In this document: positions 1 through 6,787 of the stretch, one piece after another
Layout of the letters: each line of letters starts with the position of its first letter
Numbering within the stretch: the first letter of the stretch is position 1
From: Archaeoglobi archaeon
GTDB lineage: Archaea > Halobacteriota > Archaeoglobi > Archaeoglobales > Archaeoglobaceae
Length of the DNA: 15,363 bases
Assembly: GCA_004347865.1 (NCBI GenBank)
Contig: QNUZ01000021.1
Location: 1-15,363 of the forward strand
Direction of reading: 5' to 3'
Program-made: the position numbers and the translations under genes
Notes under the pieces: model-generated
Told to the model about the DNA's origin: nothing
Databases searched by the model: none
Seen by the model: only the letters and a program-made list of their open reading frames with translations

Positions 1-486
1 AGCGATACCGTTATTTTTAAGTCTGCAACTACGACCGAGCTCGACAAAAAGGTCGCAGAGGAGCTTGCAAAAATAGCAGAAATAGAAGATATGATCAAAT
101 TTGGAATAGAAGTTAAGGCGAAGTTATCGGAACTCACAGGGATGTCTGCGAAGGAGATAGTGATGAGGGACTTCAAGGACTTTGTAATGGGTGGCAAAAA
201 GGTTGGAATAGGCCAGATAGAGCTCCTCGATCTTTCGCTGATTGAGAACAAAAAAGATGAGATCTACAGCGAGCTCTTAAAAAAGAAGTCGGAAGGATAC
301 CACAGCGTGCTCTTGATGCTCACTGATATAATGAAAGAGGGTACTGAGCTACTCGTGGTTACAGATGAACCGAAAATCGTGGAAAAGGCATTTGGAAAGA
401 GACTCGAGGGAAGGAGTGTCTGGTTGGATAAAGTGATGAGCAGAAAGAAACAGGTCGTACCTCCACTCGAAAAGGCTCTCTCATAG
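1..486 (+). CDS. ppaC: Manganese-dependent (family II) inorganic pyrophosphatase, 3' part
   Basis: Hydrolyses pyrophosphate to two phosphates in the cytoplasm, pulling biosynthetic reactions forward. The reading frame is open from base 1, so the gene starts outside the window. The visible 161 residues are the end of the catalytic DHH domain linker and the DHHA2 domain. They open with SDTVIFKS, a typical segment of the family, and finish with SRKKQVVPPLEKAL, the conserved basic tail whose Arg-Lys-Lys-Gln residues hold the substrate phosphates. The first in-frame ATG at 91 is internal to a conserved helix and should not be taken as the start. The N-terminal metal-binding DHH half is not visible. 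The stop codon lies one base from the end of the convergent radical SAM gene, leaving no room for a separate terminator. Family assignment is from recognised motifs; confidence is high. Confidence 0.9.
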   Translation, partial: SDTVIFKSATTTELDKKVAEELAKIAEIEDMIKFGIEVKAKLSELTGMSAKEIVMRDFKDFVMGGKKVGIGQIELLDLSLIENKKDEIYSELLKKKSEGYHSVLLMLTDIMKEGTELLVVTDEPKIVEKAFGKRLEGRSVWLDKVMSRKKQVVPPLEKALS

Positions 487-487
487 A

Positions 488-1264
488 CTAGAGATCATCG
501 AACGCCTTTGCAATTTCGACACCCTTCGATCTGCAGAGTCTTTCAATCTTGTCCGAGACTACTTTCCAATCAATTTTTTTGGCACTTTCTGCAAATTCTT
601 TAGCTTTTCCTGACATGAATGGTTTTGTTCTATACTTGTCGTAGTAAAGCAGGCTTTTTGTAGCCTTTGCTATCTCAACGATTTCTGAAAAGCTTTCTTC
701 GCTAACTCCAGGAATTATGGGACCTAGGAATATCCAAGTTTTTATTCCTTCAGCTGAAATCTTTTCCAATGCTTCTACCCTTTCTCTCGGTGGCGATGCT
801 CCGGGCTCGATAACTTTTGCAACGCTATCTTCAAGCGTTGTTATTGTAAATCCAACATCAACAATCTCTAATTTTGAAATCAGGAGATCCAGATCTCTCA
901 GGACAAGAGAACTCTTTGTCTGAATGCTTGTCCTGAAGTTGCTTTCCAGTAGGATTCTGAGAATTTCCCTCGTTATCCCCTCCTTGGCCTCTATTCTCTG
1001 GTAGGCATCCGTGATTGTGCTAAGTCCAACAATTCCTTTCTTCTTTCTCCTGACCTCCTTCGCAAGAACATCAACAATGTTCTCTTTTACAACAACGATT
1101 TTACCCCAGTTATCCCTGATACGGGGATCGCTGTATAACCTCGCATAGCAGTATATGCAGCCATGGGAACACCCAATATACGGATTAAGAGTGTAATCGA
1201 GTCCCGGCAGATTGCTCTTTCCCAGAGCACTTGAAACCTTTTTTCTTTCTATAAGAAGTTCCAT
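488..1264 (-). CDS. Radical SAM protein, spore photoproduct lyase (SPL)-like family
   Basis: A 258-residue radical SAM protein. The cluster motif is CSHGCIYC at residues 32-39 (C32, C36, C39, a CX3CX2C triad) inside NPYIGCSHGCIYCYAR, the form typical of the SPL-like/Rv2578c-type group (COG1533). The TIM-barrel-like continuation shows GLSTITDAYQ and the GPIIPG segment typical of the group. Bacterial SPL repairs UV spore photoproduct, but most members of this wider group have no known substrate, so lyase activity is not claimed. The ATG at 1264 lies inside the last codons of nreA (16-nt overlap), so the two are almost certainly cotranscribed and translationally coupled. That context favours a DNA repair or nucleic-acid role. 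It ends one base from ppaC. Family confidence is high; the reaction is unknown. Confidence 0.88.
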   Translation of the reverse strand: MELLIERKKVSSALGKSNLPGLDYTLNPYIGCSHGCIYCYARLYSDPRIRDNWGKIVVVKENIVDVLAKEVRRKKKGIVGLSTITDAYQRIEAKEGITREILRILLESNFRTSIQTKSSLVLRDLDLLISKLEIVDVGFTITTLEDSVAKVIEPGASPPRERVEALEKISAEGIKTWIFLGPIIPGVSEESFSEIVEIAKATKSLLYYDKYRTKPFMSGKAKEFAESAKKIDWKVVSDKIERLCRSKGVEIAKAFDDL

Positions 1265-2454
1265 AGAGTCTTCTGCCTCGTGAGATGATCGAAAAGTTTG
1301 GAATTTCTAATCCATTCTTCTATTCCGATTTTTGAAAAATTCGATATGTACTCCAGAGCCTCCTGAAGTGTGTTGAATTCGGTAAAATTCTGTTTGAAGC
1401 ACTTTCTCAGCATTTCCCTTACAAACCAGACACCTATAGGGATCTTGAATCCGGGATAAATTTCTCTCCACAGAATTGCGCCAGACTGTTTTTTAATGCT
1501 GCGGAGGTACTCTGCGGTTGCAAGCCTTGACGCGTAGTAACAGCCGCCTAAGGACGCGTAGGTTTTTCTTCCTCTCAAGTCCTCCCAGTCAGTCTCAATG
1601 CAGACTTTGTGACCATAGTTCCACGTCGTCTGGGGGAACCATGCTTCTCCCCACTCAAAACACCAGGCGTGGGGAGTTAGAATTACCATAAACAGATTTT
1701 TCTTTTCTCTGAGCACAAAAACTCTGTAGTGGTCTAAGATTTCGAAATTCTTGATCTCTTCTATCAGGTGCTTTGAAATCGTGTCATCTACGGCTGTAAT
1801 CGCCCATCTTGTTGGAACTAGCCTTCTGTTTATACCCAGAGCTCCAGCGGAAAGCATTTTCTGAATATGAGACACGGCAATTCCTTTTTCGTATAAAAGC
1901 CTCATGGCGTCAAAGGCACCAAGATCTGTACTCTCATAAACTTCCTCAACGATTTTAGGTGCTTTGGGAGTGCTGCAGATTCTCGCTCGCTTTGCTGGGG
2001 CTGAAGGACCCATGGGGGGTGTTGAATCATCGAAGTATATTTTTGGAGTCGGAGGTTTTTCGAAGACAACCTCTAGTTCTACTGGTCTCTCGTAAAGGCT
2101 GATCTCCTGAAGAATTTCTGCTTCTTTTGAGCTTGGATTTCTTACGTCTGAAATGAATTGGCCGTGAATAAGGGAGTATCTGAATTCAAGGATTTTCTCT
2201 ATTTCCATCTCGGTCCAAAGTTCAGGTTTATCGTAAAGCGTTGTATCGCCGACAATCGGCGGTAGAGCGGGGCAAACTCTAACCTTTGGATAGTTTGCCC
2301 TTCCGACGAAAATAGACGGCGGTGAAGAGCCGAAGATTTCGGGAGGAAGATTTGTGACTTTTATCCTGTATCCCGAAAGCATCGGGCAATATGGGAGATT
2401 GCAGAGCATTCTACCTCTGCAAACAATGCAGAGCTTTGTATCGAGGTTTTCCAC
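1249..2454 (-). CDS. nreA: Archaeal DNA repair protein NreA with C-terminal PIP box
   Basis: A 401-residue member of the Nre family, archaea-specific repair factors; in Haloferax NreA acts with UvrABC against mitomycin C damage and needs PCNA binding. The N terminus has a four-cysteine zinc-finger candidate (C9, C12, C18, C23: CIVC...CNLPYC). The central region carries family segments such as PPMGPSAPAKR and RRLVPTRWAITAVDD. The final eight residues, QKTLWNFL, are a canonical PCNA-interacting peptide (QxxLxxFL) placed at the extreme C terminus. The start is GTG at 2454, about 24 nt from an AT-rich TATA-like core, which predicts a leaderless mRNA. The codons for the PIP box are the same bases that hold the start codon of the downstream radical SAM gene. 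Function is inferred from the family; assignment is confident. Confidence 0.92.
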   Translation of the reverse strand: MENLDTKLCIVCRGRMLCNLPYCPMLSGYRIKVTNLPPEIFGSSPPSIFVGRANYPKVRVCPALPPIVGDTTLYDKPELWTEMEIEKILEFRYSLIHGQFISDVRNPSSKEAEILQEISLYERPVELEVVFEKPPTPKIYFDDSTPPMGPSAPAKRARICSTPKAPKIVEEVYESTDLGAFDAMRLLYEKGIAVSHIQKMLSAGALGINRRLVPTRWAITAVDDTISKHLIEEIKNFEILDHYRVFVLREKKNLFMVILTPHAWCFEWGEAWFPQTTWNYGHKVCIETDWEDLRGRKTYASLGGCYYASRLATAEYLRSIKKQSGAILWREIYPGFKIPIGVWFVREMLRKCFKQNFTEFNTLQEALEYISNFSKIGIEEWIRNSKLFDHLTRQKTLWNFL

Positions 2455-2459
2455 ACGGA

Positions 2460-2478
2460 AAATTTTGGGACAAAATTT
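2460..2478. promoter_or_regulatory. Inverted repeat in the nreA/MFS divergent promoter
   Basis: AAATTTTG and CAAAATTT form a perfect 8+8 inverted repeat with a 3-nt spacer. It lies between the predicted TATA core and the GTG start of nreA, where a bound regulator would block nreA initiation and possibly the MFS gene too. The repeat is AT-rich, so some chance symmetry is expected. Operator function is an inference. Confidence 0.4.
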
Positions 2479-2484
2479 AAAAAT
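2474..2484. promoter_or_regulatory. Shared AT-rich TATA core of divergent nreA and MFS genes
   Basis: The only TATA-like tract between the two divergent genes (AATTTAAAAAT) is centred near 2479, 25 nt from the GTG start at 2504 on the plus strand and 24-25 nt from the GTG start at 2454 on the minus strand. On either strand it reads as an archaeal TATA box at the normal distance, so a single core may serve both genes and both mRNAs would be leaderless. Confidence 0.55.
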
Positions 2485-2503
2485 CTTTTTTTACATCGAT
2501 TGC

Positions 2504-3643
2504 GTGGAGAGGGCTCTCAGGTTCGTTCTTCTAATGGGAGTTGTTAGTCTTCTCGGCGATGTGGTTTACGAAGGTGCAAGAAGCGTTATCGGGGCTTACC
2601 TAGCCACATTTGGAGTTACTGCCGTAATGCTCGGTTTTGTAATTGGACTTGGAGAGTTACTGAGCTACGGTTTTAGGATCTTTGCAGGCCATATTGCTGA
2701 TAAAACGGGGAGATACTGGGCCCTTACCTTTTTGGGTTATGCGATGATATTTTCAATCCCCCTCATTGCCTTTTTTGACAGCTATGCTGTGGTATTCCTT
2801 CTCATAGTTCTTGAAAGACTGGGAAAGGCCCTCCGTTCCCCTGCAAGGGATACACTCCTCTCGTTTGCGACTGCTAAGATGGGCAGAGGAACCGGATTCG
2901 GAATACATGAGGCTCTTGATCAGGTTGGCGCCGTAGTCGGGCCATTAATTTTCTTCTTCGCGATTTATTTGGGCCTCGGTTACAGGGAGGGTTTTCTCCT
3001 CCTCTTCATCCCCGCAGTATTCATGCTTCTAACGCTCAACTTTGCAAAACTGAGTTATGTTTCCGAAGAAGTGCATAGAGGGGATAAGGGCTCTAAAAAA
3101 CTTGAAAGAGTTTTCTGGCTCTACATAGCCTTCACGATCCTTGCGGTCGTAGGGTTGGTAAATTTCCAGTTGCTTGCGTATCACTTTAAAGTGAAGTCCG
3201 TTTTTTCTGATGAATTAATTCCTCTACTTTACGCTCTTGCAATGGGGATCGATGCAATCTCAGCGCTTCTTGCTGGAAAGGCATTTGACAGAGTTGGATT
3301 AAAGTGTTTGACCCTCGTGCCGGTACTGACACCCCTTTCGGCTTTCCTATCCCTACAGTTCAATCCGGTAGCAGGGGTACTCTTATTCGGATTCATTCTT
3401 GGGATGCATGAATCTGTTATGCGCGCAGGCGTTGCTGAGCTGAGCGGTGCGGAAAAGAGAGCAACGGCTTATGGACTCCTGAACACGAGCATGGGTGTCG
3501 GCTTGTTTGCAGGAAGCTTTTTAATCGGTTTCCTATACGACATTTCAACTGAGGCCGTTATAGTATTTTCACTCGTGACTTCTGTTGCGGCTTTTTCGTT
3601 GCTGCTCTTTACGTTGGCCGCGATGAGGACCCGCAGAGCTTAG
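2504..3643 (+). CDS. Major facilitator superfamily (MFS) transporter
   Basis: An integral membrane protein of 379 residues with about 12 hydrophobic segments in two halves separated by a charged loop (SYVSEEVHRGDKGSKKLER). The loop between the second and third segments reads GHIADKTGRY, matching MFS motif A (GxLaDrxGrr), and the second half has the related AGKAFDRVG. The substrate cannot be told from sequence. I place the start at GTG 2504 rather than the upstream ATG at 2354: the latter would run 100 nt antisense through nreA and add a non-membrane extension, whereas GTG 2504 begins directly before the first transmembrane helix and lies 25 nt after the TATA-like core. It is divergent from nreA and convergent with larE. 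Confidence 0.85.
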   Translation: MERALRFVLLMGVVSLLGDVVYEGARSVIGAYLATFGVTAVMLGFVIGLGELLSYGFRIFAGHIADKTGRYWALTFLGYAMIFSIPLIAFFDSYAVVFLLIVLERLGKALRSPARDTLLSFATAKMGRGTGFGIHEALDQVGAVVGPLIFFFAIYLGLGYREGFLLLFIPAVFMLLTLNFAKLSYVSEEVHRGDKGSKKLERVFWLYIAFTILAVVGLVNFQLLAYHFKVKSVFSDELIPLLYALAMGIDAISALLAGKAFDRVGLKCLTLVPVLTPLSAFLSLQFNPVAGVLLFGFILGMHESVMRAGVAELSGAEKRATAYGLLNTSMGVGLFAGSFLIGFLYDISTEAVIVFSLVTSVAAFSLLLFTLAAMRTRRA

Positions 3644-3707
3644 AAGTGTTTAACTTGTTTTCAGAAATCTAAGTCATGAGCGGTTTCGAATAATTTTAGT
3701 TGCTTTC

Positions 3708-4538
3708 TTAGACTTTAATTCTTAATTCTCGGAGTTTTTCTGCACCACCTTCGCTGTAGCAGTCGAGATTGAGCAAAACAGATCGAAATCCAAGCTCATG
3801 AAGTTTTTTTCTGATGTCAAGAATGTTTGTCATTTTGAGAAATTCTTTCATGTCCCCTTCCCCAATTTCGAGCACGGCGATTCCATTGATGTTTCTCACC
3901 CGGATCTCTCTAACTCCCGAAATCTTGAGAATGTAATTTTCGGCCTCATCTACCATCCTTAGAACTTCTGCAGTAATCTTGAATCCAAATGGTATCCGAG
4001 TTGCCAAGCAAGAGAGCGACGGAGAATCGTGAACTGACAATCCTAGAAATCTTGCAATCTCTCTTATTTCCTCCTTTTCGAAACCGAATTTTACCCAAGG
4101 GCTTATAACGTTCTTTTCCTCCTTCACAGCCCTGAAACCTGGCCTTTCCTTTCTTAGATCTGTAGAATTTGTCCCCTCAAAAATAACCTCGAAATCTTTT
4201 TTTTCTGCAAAAGAAACCAAAGTTTTCAGCATCTCTTTCTTGCAAAAGTAACATCTATCCCTCGAATTTTCAGTGAATTCTGTTAGGCTAAGCAAGTCCA
4301 ACGTGATAAACTCGTGTTCCAATCCTATTTCCCTCGCTAAGACGATTGCCTGTTCTATTTCTCTGCTGGGAGTTGCTTGAGATCTGATCGTTACAGCAAG
4401 AACCCTTTCAATTTCCTGCTTGCAAATCGCTGCAAGCGTTGCGCTATCTACACCACCACTAAAGGCTATAAGAGCATTTTTAAAGCCTTTTAAGAAATCC
4501 CTTAGCTTTTCGAGTTTTTCTGTGGTTTCACTTTTCAT
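3708..4538 (-). CDS. larE: LarE-type ATP-dependent sulfur transferase (PP-loop)
   Basis: A 276-residue PP-loop ATP pyrophosphatase. The nucleotide loop is SGGVDSATL (residues 27-35). Family signatures follow: RDRCYFCK (C96, C99), EGTNSTDL (121-128) and SCLATRIPFG (176-185). C177 corresponds to the position of the sacrificial cysteine of Lactiplantibacillus LarE, which gives its own sulfur to the nickel-pincer nucleotide precursor. Some archaeal and thermophile LarE proteins instead use a [4Fe-4S] cluster held by three cysteines; I cannot decide between the two from sequence, though C96, C99, C177 and C260 are available. No larB, larC or lactate racemase gene is in the window. The start overlaps the end of pscS by 11 nt, so it is cotranscribed with a gene whose product needs a sulfur donor. 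The pathway actually served is uncertain. Confidence 0.85.
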   Translation of the reverse strand: MKSETTEKLEKLRDFLKGFKNALIAFSGGVDSATLAAICKQEIERVLAVTIRSQATPSREIEQAIVLAREIGLEHEFITLDLLSLTEFTENSRDRCYFCKKEMLKTLVSFAEKKDFEVIFEGTNSTDLRKERPGFRAVKEEKNVISPWVKFGFEKEEIREIARFLGLSVHDSPSLSCLATRIPFGFKITAEVLRMVDEAENYILKISGVREIRVRNINGIAVLEIGEGDMKEFLKMTNILDIRKKLHELGFRSVLLNLDCYSEGGAEKLRELRIKV

Positions 4539-5643
4539 ACTTCTCGATTATCTCCCTGAAGGCATTCAGTACGTATTCTATCTCCTCTTTGCTCAGGCCG
4601 TAGGTTGAAAGCTTGAAATGCTTGGTGAGCCCCGGCTTTATCCCGTGGATCCTCCTGCTTTTTAACTCTTTGTAAAGGAAGAATCTGCCATCCTTGACCT
4701 TTTTAGAGATCTCAAAGAGCTTTTCCGATGAGAAAAACATGAGGTCGTGGTTGTGTGGTTTCTCTCCGAGTTGTAGAACGCCGATTTCTTCCATTTTTGA
4801 GGAAAAGTATCTTGCTTTTTCGACCTCCTCCCTCCACCTTTCAACCCTTTTTTTAACGGCTGGAAAAGAGGCAATGAGCGTGATCAAGCTCACACCCCTT
4901 GCTGTGCAGCCTAAAAGCTCGATTTCCTTGTTTTTGTATTTGCTCGATCTTTTTAGAACTATCTCTTCCCATTCGCTTTTCATTCCAAGCACACCAACAG
5001 GTCCGCTGGAGGCCATCGACTTATGCCCGCTTCCGACGATGAAGTCCGCTCCTATCTCTTTAAGCTTCAGAGGCATCCTTCCAACAGCATAGGCACCGTT
5101 CAATAGCAGAGGAATGCCGTGAGATTTACAGATCTCTGCGATCTTCTTTGCATCTGGCAAATTTCCGTAATTTCCGTCAGGATACGTGATTAAAGCCAAG
5201 GCTATCTCCCCTTTTCTTTCAGTCTCTTCGATTACTTCTTCAAATTTGTCAGGCTTTATCAAATAATCAGGATAACCAGTGTTAGGTACTTCGGCGATAT
5301 TTAGCCCTGCTCTTTCGGCTGAGATGTAACTTGAATAGTGCGCATTTCCGTCAAGAATTACCCAAGCATCTTTTTTTGCAAGTGCATGCATTATCGCAAA
5401 CATACCTTCTCTCGCGCCCGTCGTGATTCTTGCAACATCGCACCCTAAAAATTCGGGCAGTTCTTTGTGAACGAAATCGTAAATTGGTGGCGTTCTTATT
5501 TCGTCTAGCCTTCCTTGGCAGAAATCGCAGATGCTATAACCATCTCCCCATTCCAGAAGGGCTTGTTTGGCCTCTTCAGTCAATTTTCCTCCAGTTTGCA
5601 GGGGATCGATGTTAATGAAATCCTTTGTTTGCCTCTTGAGCAT
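4528..5643 (-). CDS. pscS: O-phospho-L-seryl-tRNA:Cys-tRNA synthase (SepCysS)
   Basis: A PLP enzyme of 371 residues that converts O-phosphoseryl-tRNA(Cys), made by SepRS, into Cys-tRNA(Cys) using a sulfur donor. The N terminus (INIDPLQTGG) and the ICDFCQG segment are diagnostic. The PLP-binding lysine is K208 in GSGHKSM. Cysteines C39, C42 and C246 sit at the spacing of the three essential cysteines of the Methanocaldococcus enzyme (64, 67, 272), which carry persulfide or bind an Fe-S cluster. The ATG at 5643 is 25 nt from an AT-rich box, so the mRNA should be leaderless. It is the first gene of a two-gene operon with a LarE-type sulfur transferase. SepRS and other partners are not in the window. 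Confidence is high. Confidence 0.94.
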   Translation of the reverse strand: MLKRQTKDFINIDPLQTGGKLTEEAKQALLEWGDGYSICDFCQGRLDEIRTPPIYDFVHKELPEFLGCDVARITTGAREGMFAIMHALAKKDAWVILDGNAHYSSYISAERAGLNIAEVPNTGYPDYLIKPDKFEEVIEETERKGEIALALITYPDGNYGNLPDAKKIAEICKSHGIPLLLNGAYAVGRMPLKLKEIGADFIVGSGHKSMASSGPVGVLGMKSEWEEIVLKRSSKYKNKEIELLGCTARGVSLITLIASFPAVKKRVERWREEVEKARYFSSKMEEIGVLQLGEKPHNHDLMFFSSEKLFEISKKVKDGRFFLYKELKSRRIHGIKPGLTKHFKLSTYGLSKEEIEYVLNAFREIIEKYEK

Positions 5644-5660
5644 GGAGGATTTCTTCTCAA

Positions 5661-5675
5661 AATAAAAAATTTTTC
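5661..5675 (-). promoter_or_regulatory. TATA-like promoter of pscS-larE
   Basis: A run of A/T bases (AATAAAAAATTTTTC on the plus strand) is centred about 25 nt upstream of the pscS ATG at 5643. No Shine-Dalgarno motif precedes that ATG, which fits a leaderless transcript. Confidence 0.5.
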
Positions 5676-5690
5676 GCGGTTACTGAAAGT

Positions 5691-5698
5691 TTTATTTT
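5691..5698 (+). promoter_or_regulatory. TATA-like promoter of the exosome/proteasome operon
   Basis: TTTATTTT is centred 23 nt upstream of the rnp2 GTG at 5717, with a purine-rich BRE-like stretch (TGAAAG) just before it. It lies back to back with the pscS promoter in a 73-bp intergenic region. No other good TATA box with a spacer suited to a separate promoter was seen further down this six-gene operon. Confidence 0.5.
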
Positions 5699-5716
5699 CA
5701 AGGCCTGATTAGATCT

Positions 5717-6049
5717 GTGAAGCTGCCACCCTCCATGAGGAGTAGAAAAAGATATATTGCCTTCAGGATTATAAATAGAGGAAGGGTAGATGAAAAAGCG
5801 GTATCCGAGGCGATGGTAAAAAATCTCACCGCGTTGTTTGGTGAAGTTTGCGCGGTGGAAAGCGGCTTAAAGCTTGAAGAATTCGATGGAGAGAAGGGGG
5901 TCGTGAGGTGCAATCTTGAAGCGCTGGATCGTGTGATGATAGCGATCACGCTAATAGATCGAATTGGCGAGGAAAATGTTGCTCCGCTAACTCTTGGAGT
6001 TAGCGGAACGCTGAAAGGATGTAGGAAAAAATTGGGGGTGAAAGTATGA
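5717..6049 (+). CDS. rnp2: Ribonuclease P protein component 2 (Pop5/Rpp14 family)
   Basis: A 110-residue protein subunit of archaeal RNase P, which together with Rpp30 activates the catalytic domain of the RNA for tRNA 5'-end maturation. The start KLPPSMRSRKRYIAF matches the family's usual LPPTLRxKKRY opening, so I choose GTG 5717 and not ATG 5735, which would remove the conserved LPPS. The rest (VRCNLEALDRVMIAITLI, then LGVSGTLKGCRKKL) fits the RRM-like Pop5 fold. It heads the operon from a leaderless-type promoter and overlaps psmA by ATGA. In many archaea rpl15e and rnp3 (Rpp30) precede it; here the divergent pscS occupies that place. A perfect hairpin lies in its last third. Confidence 0.92.
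   Translation: MKLPPSMRSRKRYIAFRIINRGRVDEKAVSEAMVKNLTALFGEVCAVESGLKLEEFDGEKGVVRCNLEALDRVMIAITLIDRIGEENVAPLTLGVSGTLKGCRKKLGVKV
5983..6007 (+). other. Perfect 11-bp hairpin inside the rnp2 3' end
   Basis: TCCGCTAACTC and GAGTTAGCGGA are exact reverse complements separated by the 3-nt loop TTG, inside the coding region (PLTLGVSG) and 38 nt before the psmA start codon. No T-run follows, so it is not an intrinsic terminator. In the mRNA it would be a very stable stem; a role in processing, ribosome pausing or setting psmA level is inference. Confidence 0.6.
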
Positions 6050-6786
6050 ATCTTCCACAGATGGGATATGATAGGGCTATAACAGTATTCAGCCCAGACG
6101 GGAGACTATTTCAGGTTGAGTACGCAAGGGAAGCCGTGAAGCGTGGAGCGACCGCTGTGGGCATTAAGGTCAGAGAAGGAGTGATTCTCCTCGCGGATAG
6201 GAGAGTAGGGAGCAAGTTGCTTGAGGCAGATACGATAGAGAAGATATACAAAATCGATGATCACATATGTGCCGCAACTTCTGGGCTCGTTGCAGATGCG
6301 AGGGTTCTAATCGATAGGGCAAGAATCGAGGCTCAGATAAACCGCCTTACGTACGAAGAGCCTATAACTGTGAAGGAACTTGCAAAGAGAATATGCGACT
6401 TTAAGCAGCAGTTCACGCAGTACGGGGGTGTTAGACCATTTGGAGTCTCCCTTCTGATTGCAGGCGTTGATAAGGTTCCAAAGTTATACGAAACCGATCC
6501 AAGCGGTGCACTACTAGAATATAAGGCCACGGCAATAGGAATGGGAAGAAACGTGGTCGTTGAATTCTTTGAAAAAGAGTACCGCGAAGACTTGAGTTTC
6601 GAGGATGCCATGATTTTGGCTCTTGTAGCAATCGGAAAAAGCATCGAGAGCGAGATAAACCCCGAAGACGTAGAGGTAGGCTACGTGAAGACGGATGAGA
6701 AGTTATACAGAGAAATGGAAGTTGAGGATCTGAGAAAATACGTAGAGAAGGCAAATGAAAGAATCAGAGAAGAGCTGAAGAAGTAG
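6046..6786 (+). CDS. psmA: 20S proteasome alpha subunit
   Basis: A 246-residue subunit of the outer heptameric rings of the archaeal 20S proteasome, which gate substrate entry. The N-terminal gate segment is present (YDRAITVFSPDGRLFQVEYA, residues 8-27), with the universal YDR and the alpha signature. K66 (in TIEKIYK) is at the place of the Thermoplasma lysine that receives the C-terminal HbYX motif of PAN and other ATPases. As in all alpha subunits there is no propeptide or catalytic threonine. The ATG overlaps the rnp2 stop (ATGA) and has a good Shine-Dalgarno (GGGGGTGA) about 5 nt upstream. The beta subunit and PAN are not in the window. Assignment is certain. Confidence 0.97.
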   Translation: MNLPQMGYDRAITVFSPDGRLFQVEYAREAVKRGATAVGIKVREGVILLADRRVGSKLLEADTIEKIYKIDDHICAATSGLVADARVLIDRARIEAQINRLTYEEPITVKELAKRICDFKQQFTQYGGVRPFGVSLLIAGVDKVPKLYETDPSGALLEYKATAIGMGRNVVVEFFEKEYREDLSFEDAMILALVAIGKSIESEINPEDVEVGYVKTDEKLYREMEVEDLRKYVEKANERIREELKK

Positions 6787-6787
6787 T

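Noticed and set aside
2354..2503. N-terminal extension of the MFS transporter from ATG 2354
   Set aside because: It would lie antisense within nreA, adds no membrane segment, and ignores the TATA core at 2474-2484 that suits GTG 2504.
3644..3707. Short inverted segments (TCTAAG and CTTAGA) between MFS and larE ends as a hairpin terminator
   Set aside because: Only 6 bp separated by more than 30 nt, no T-run directly after, and AT-rich context makes chance pairing likely.
5684..5700. TGAAA...TTTCA dyad over the rnp2 TATA box
   Set aside because: Only five outer pairs, AT-rich and with a mismatched centre; much weaker than the aIF2-gamma dyad.
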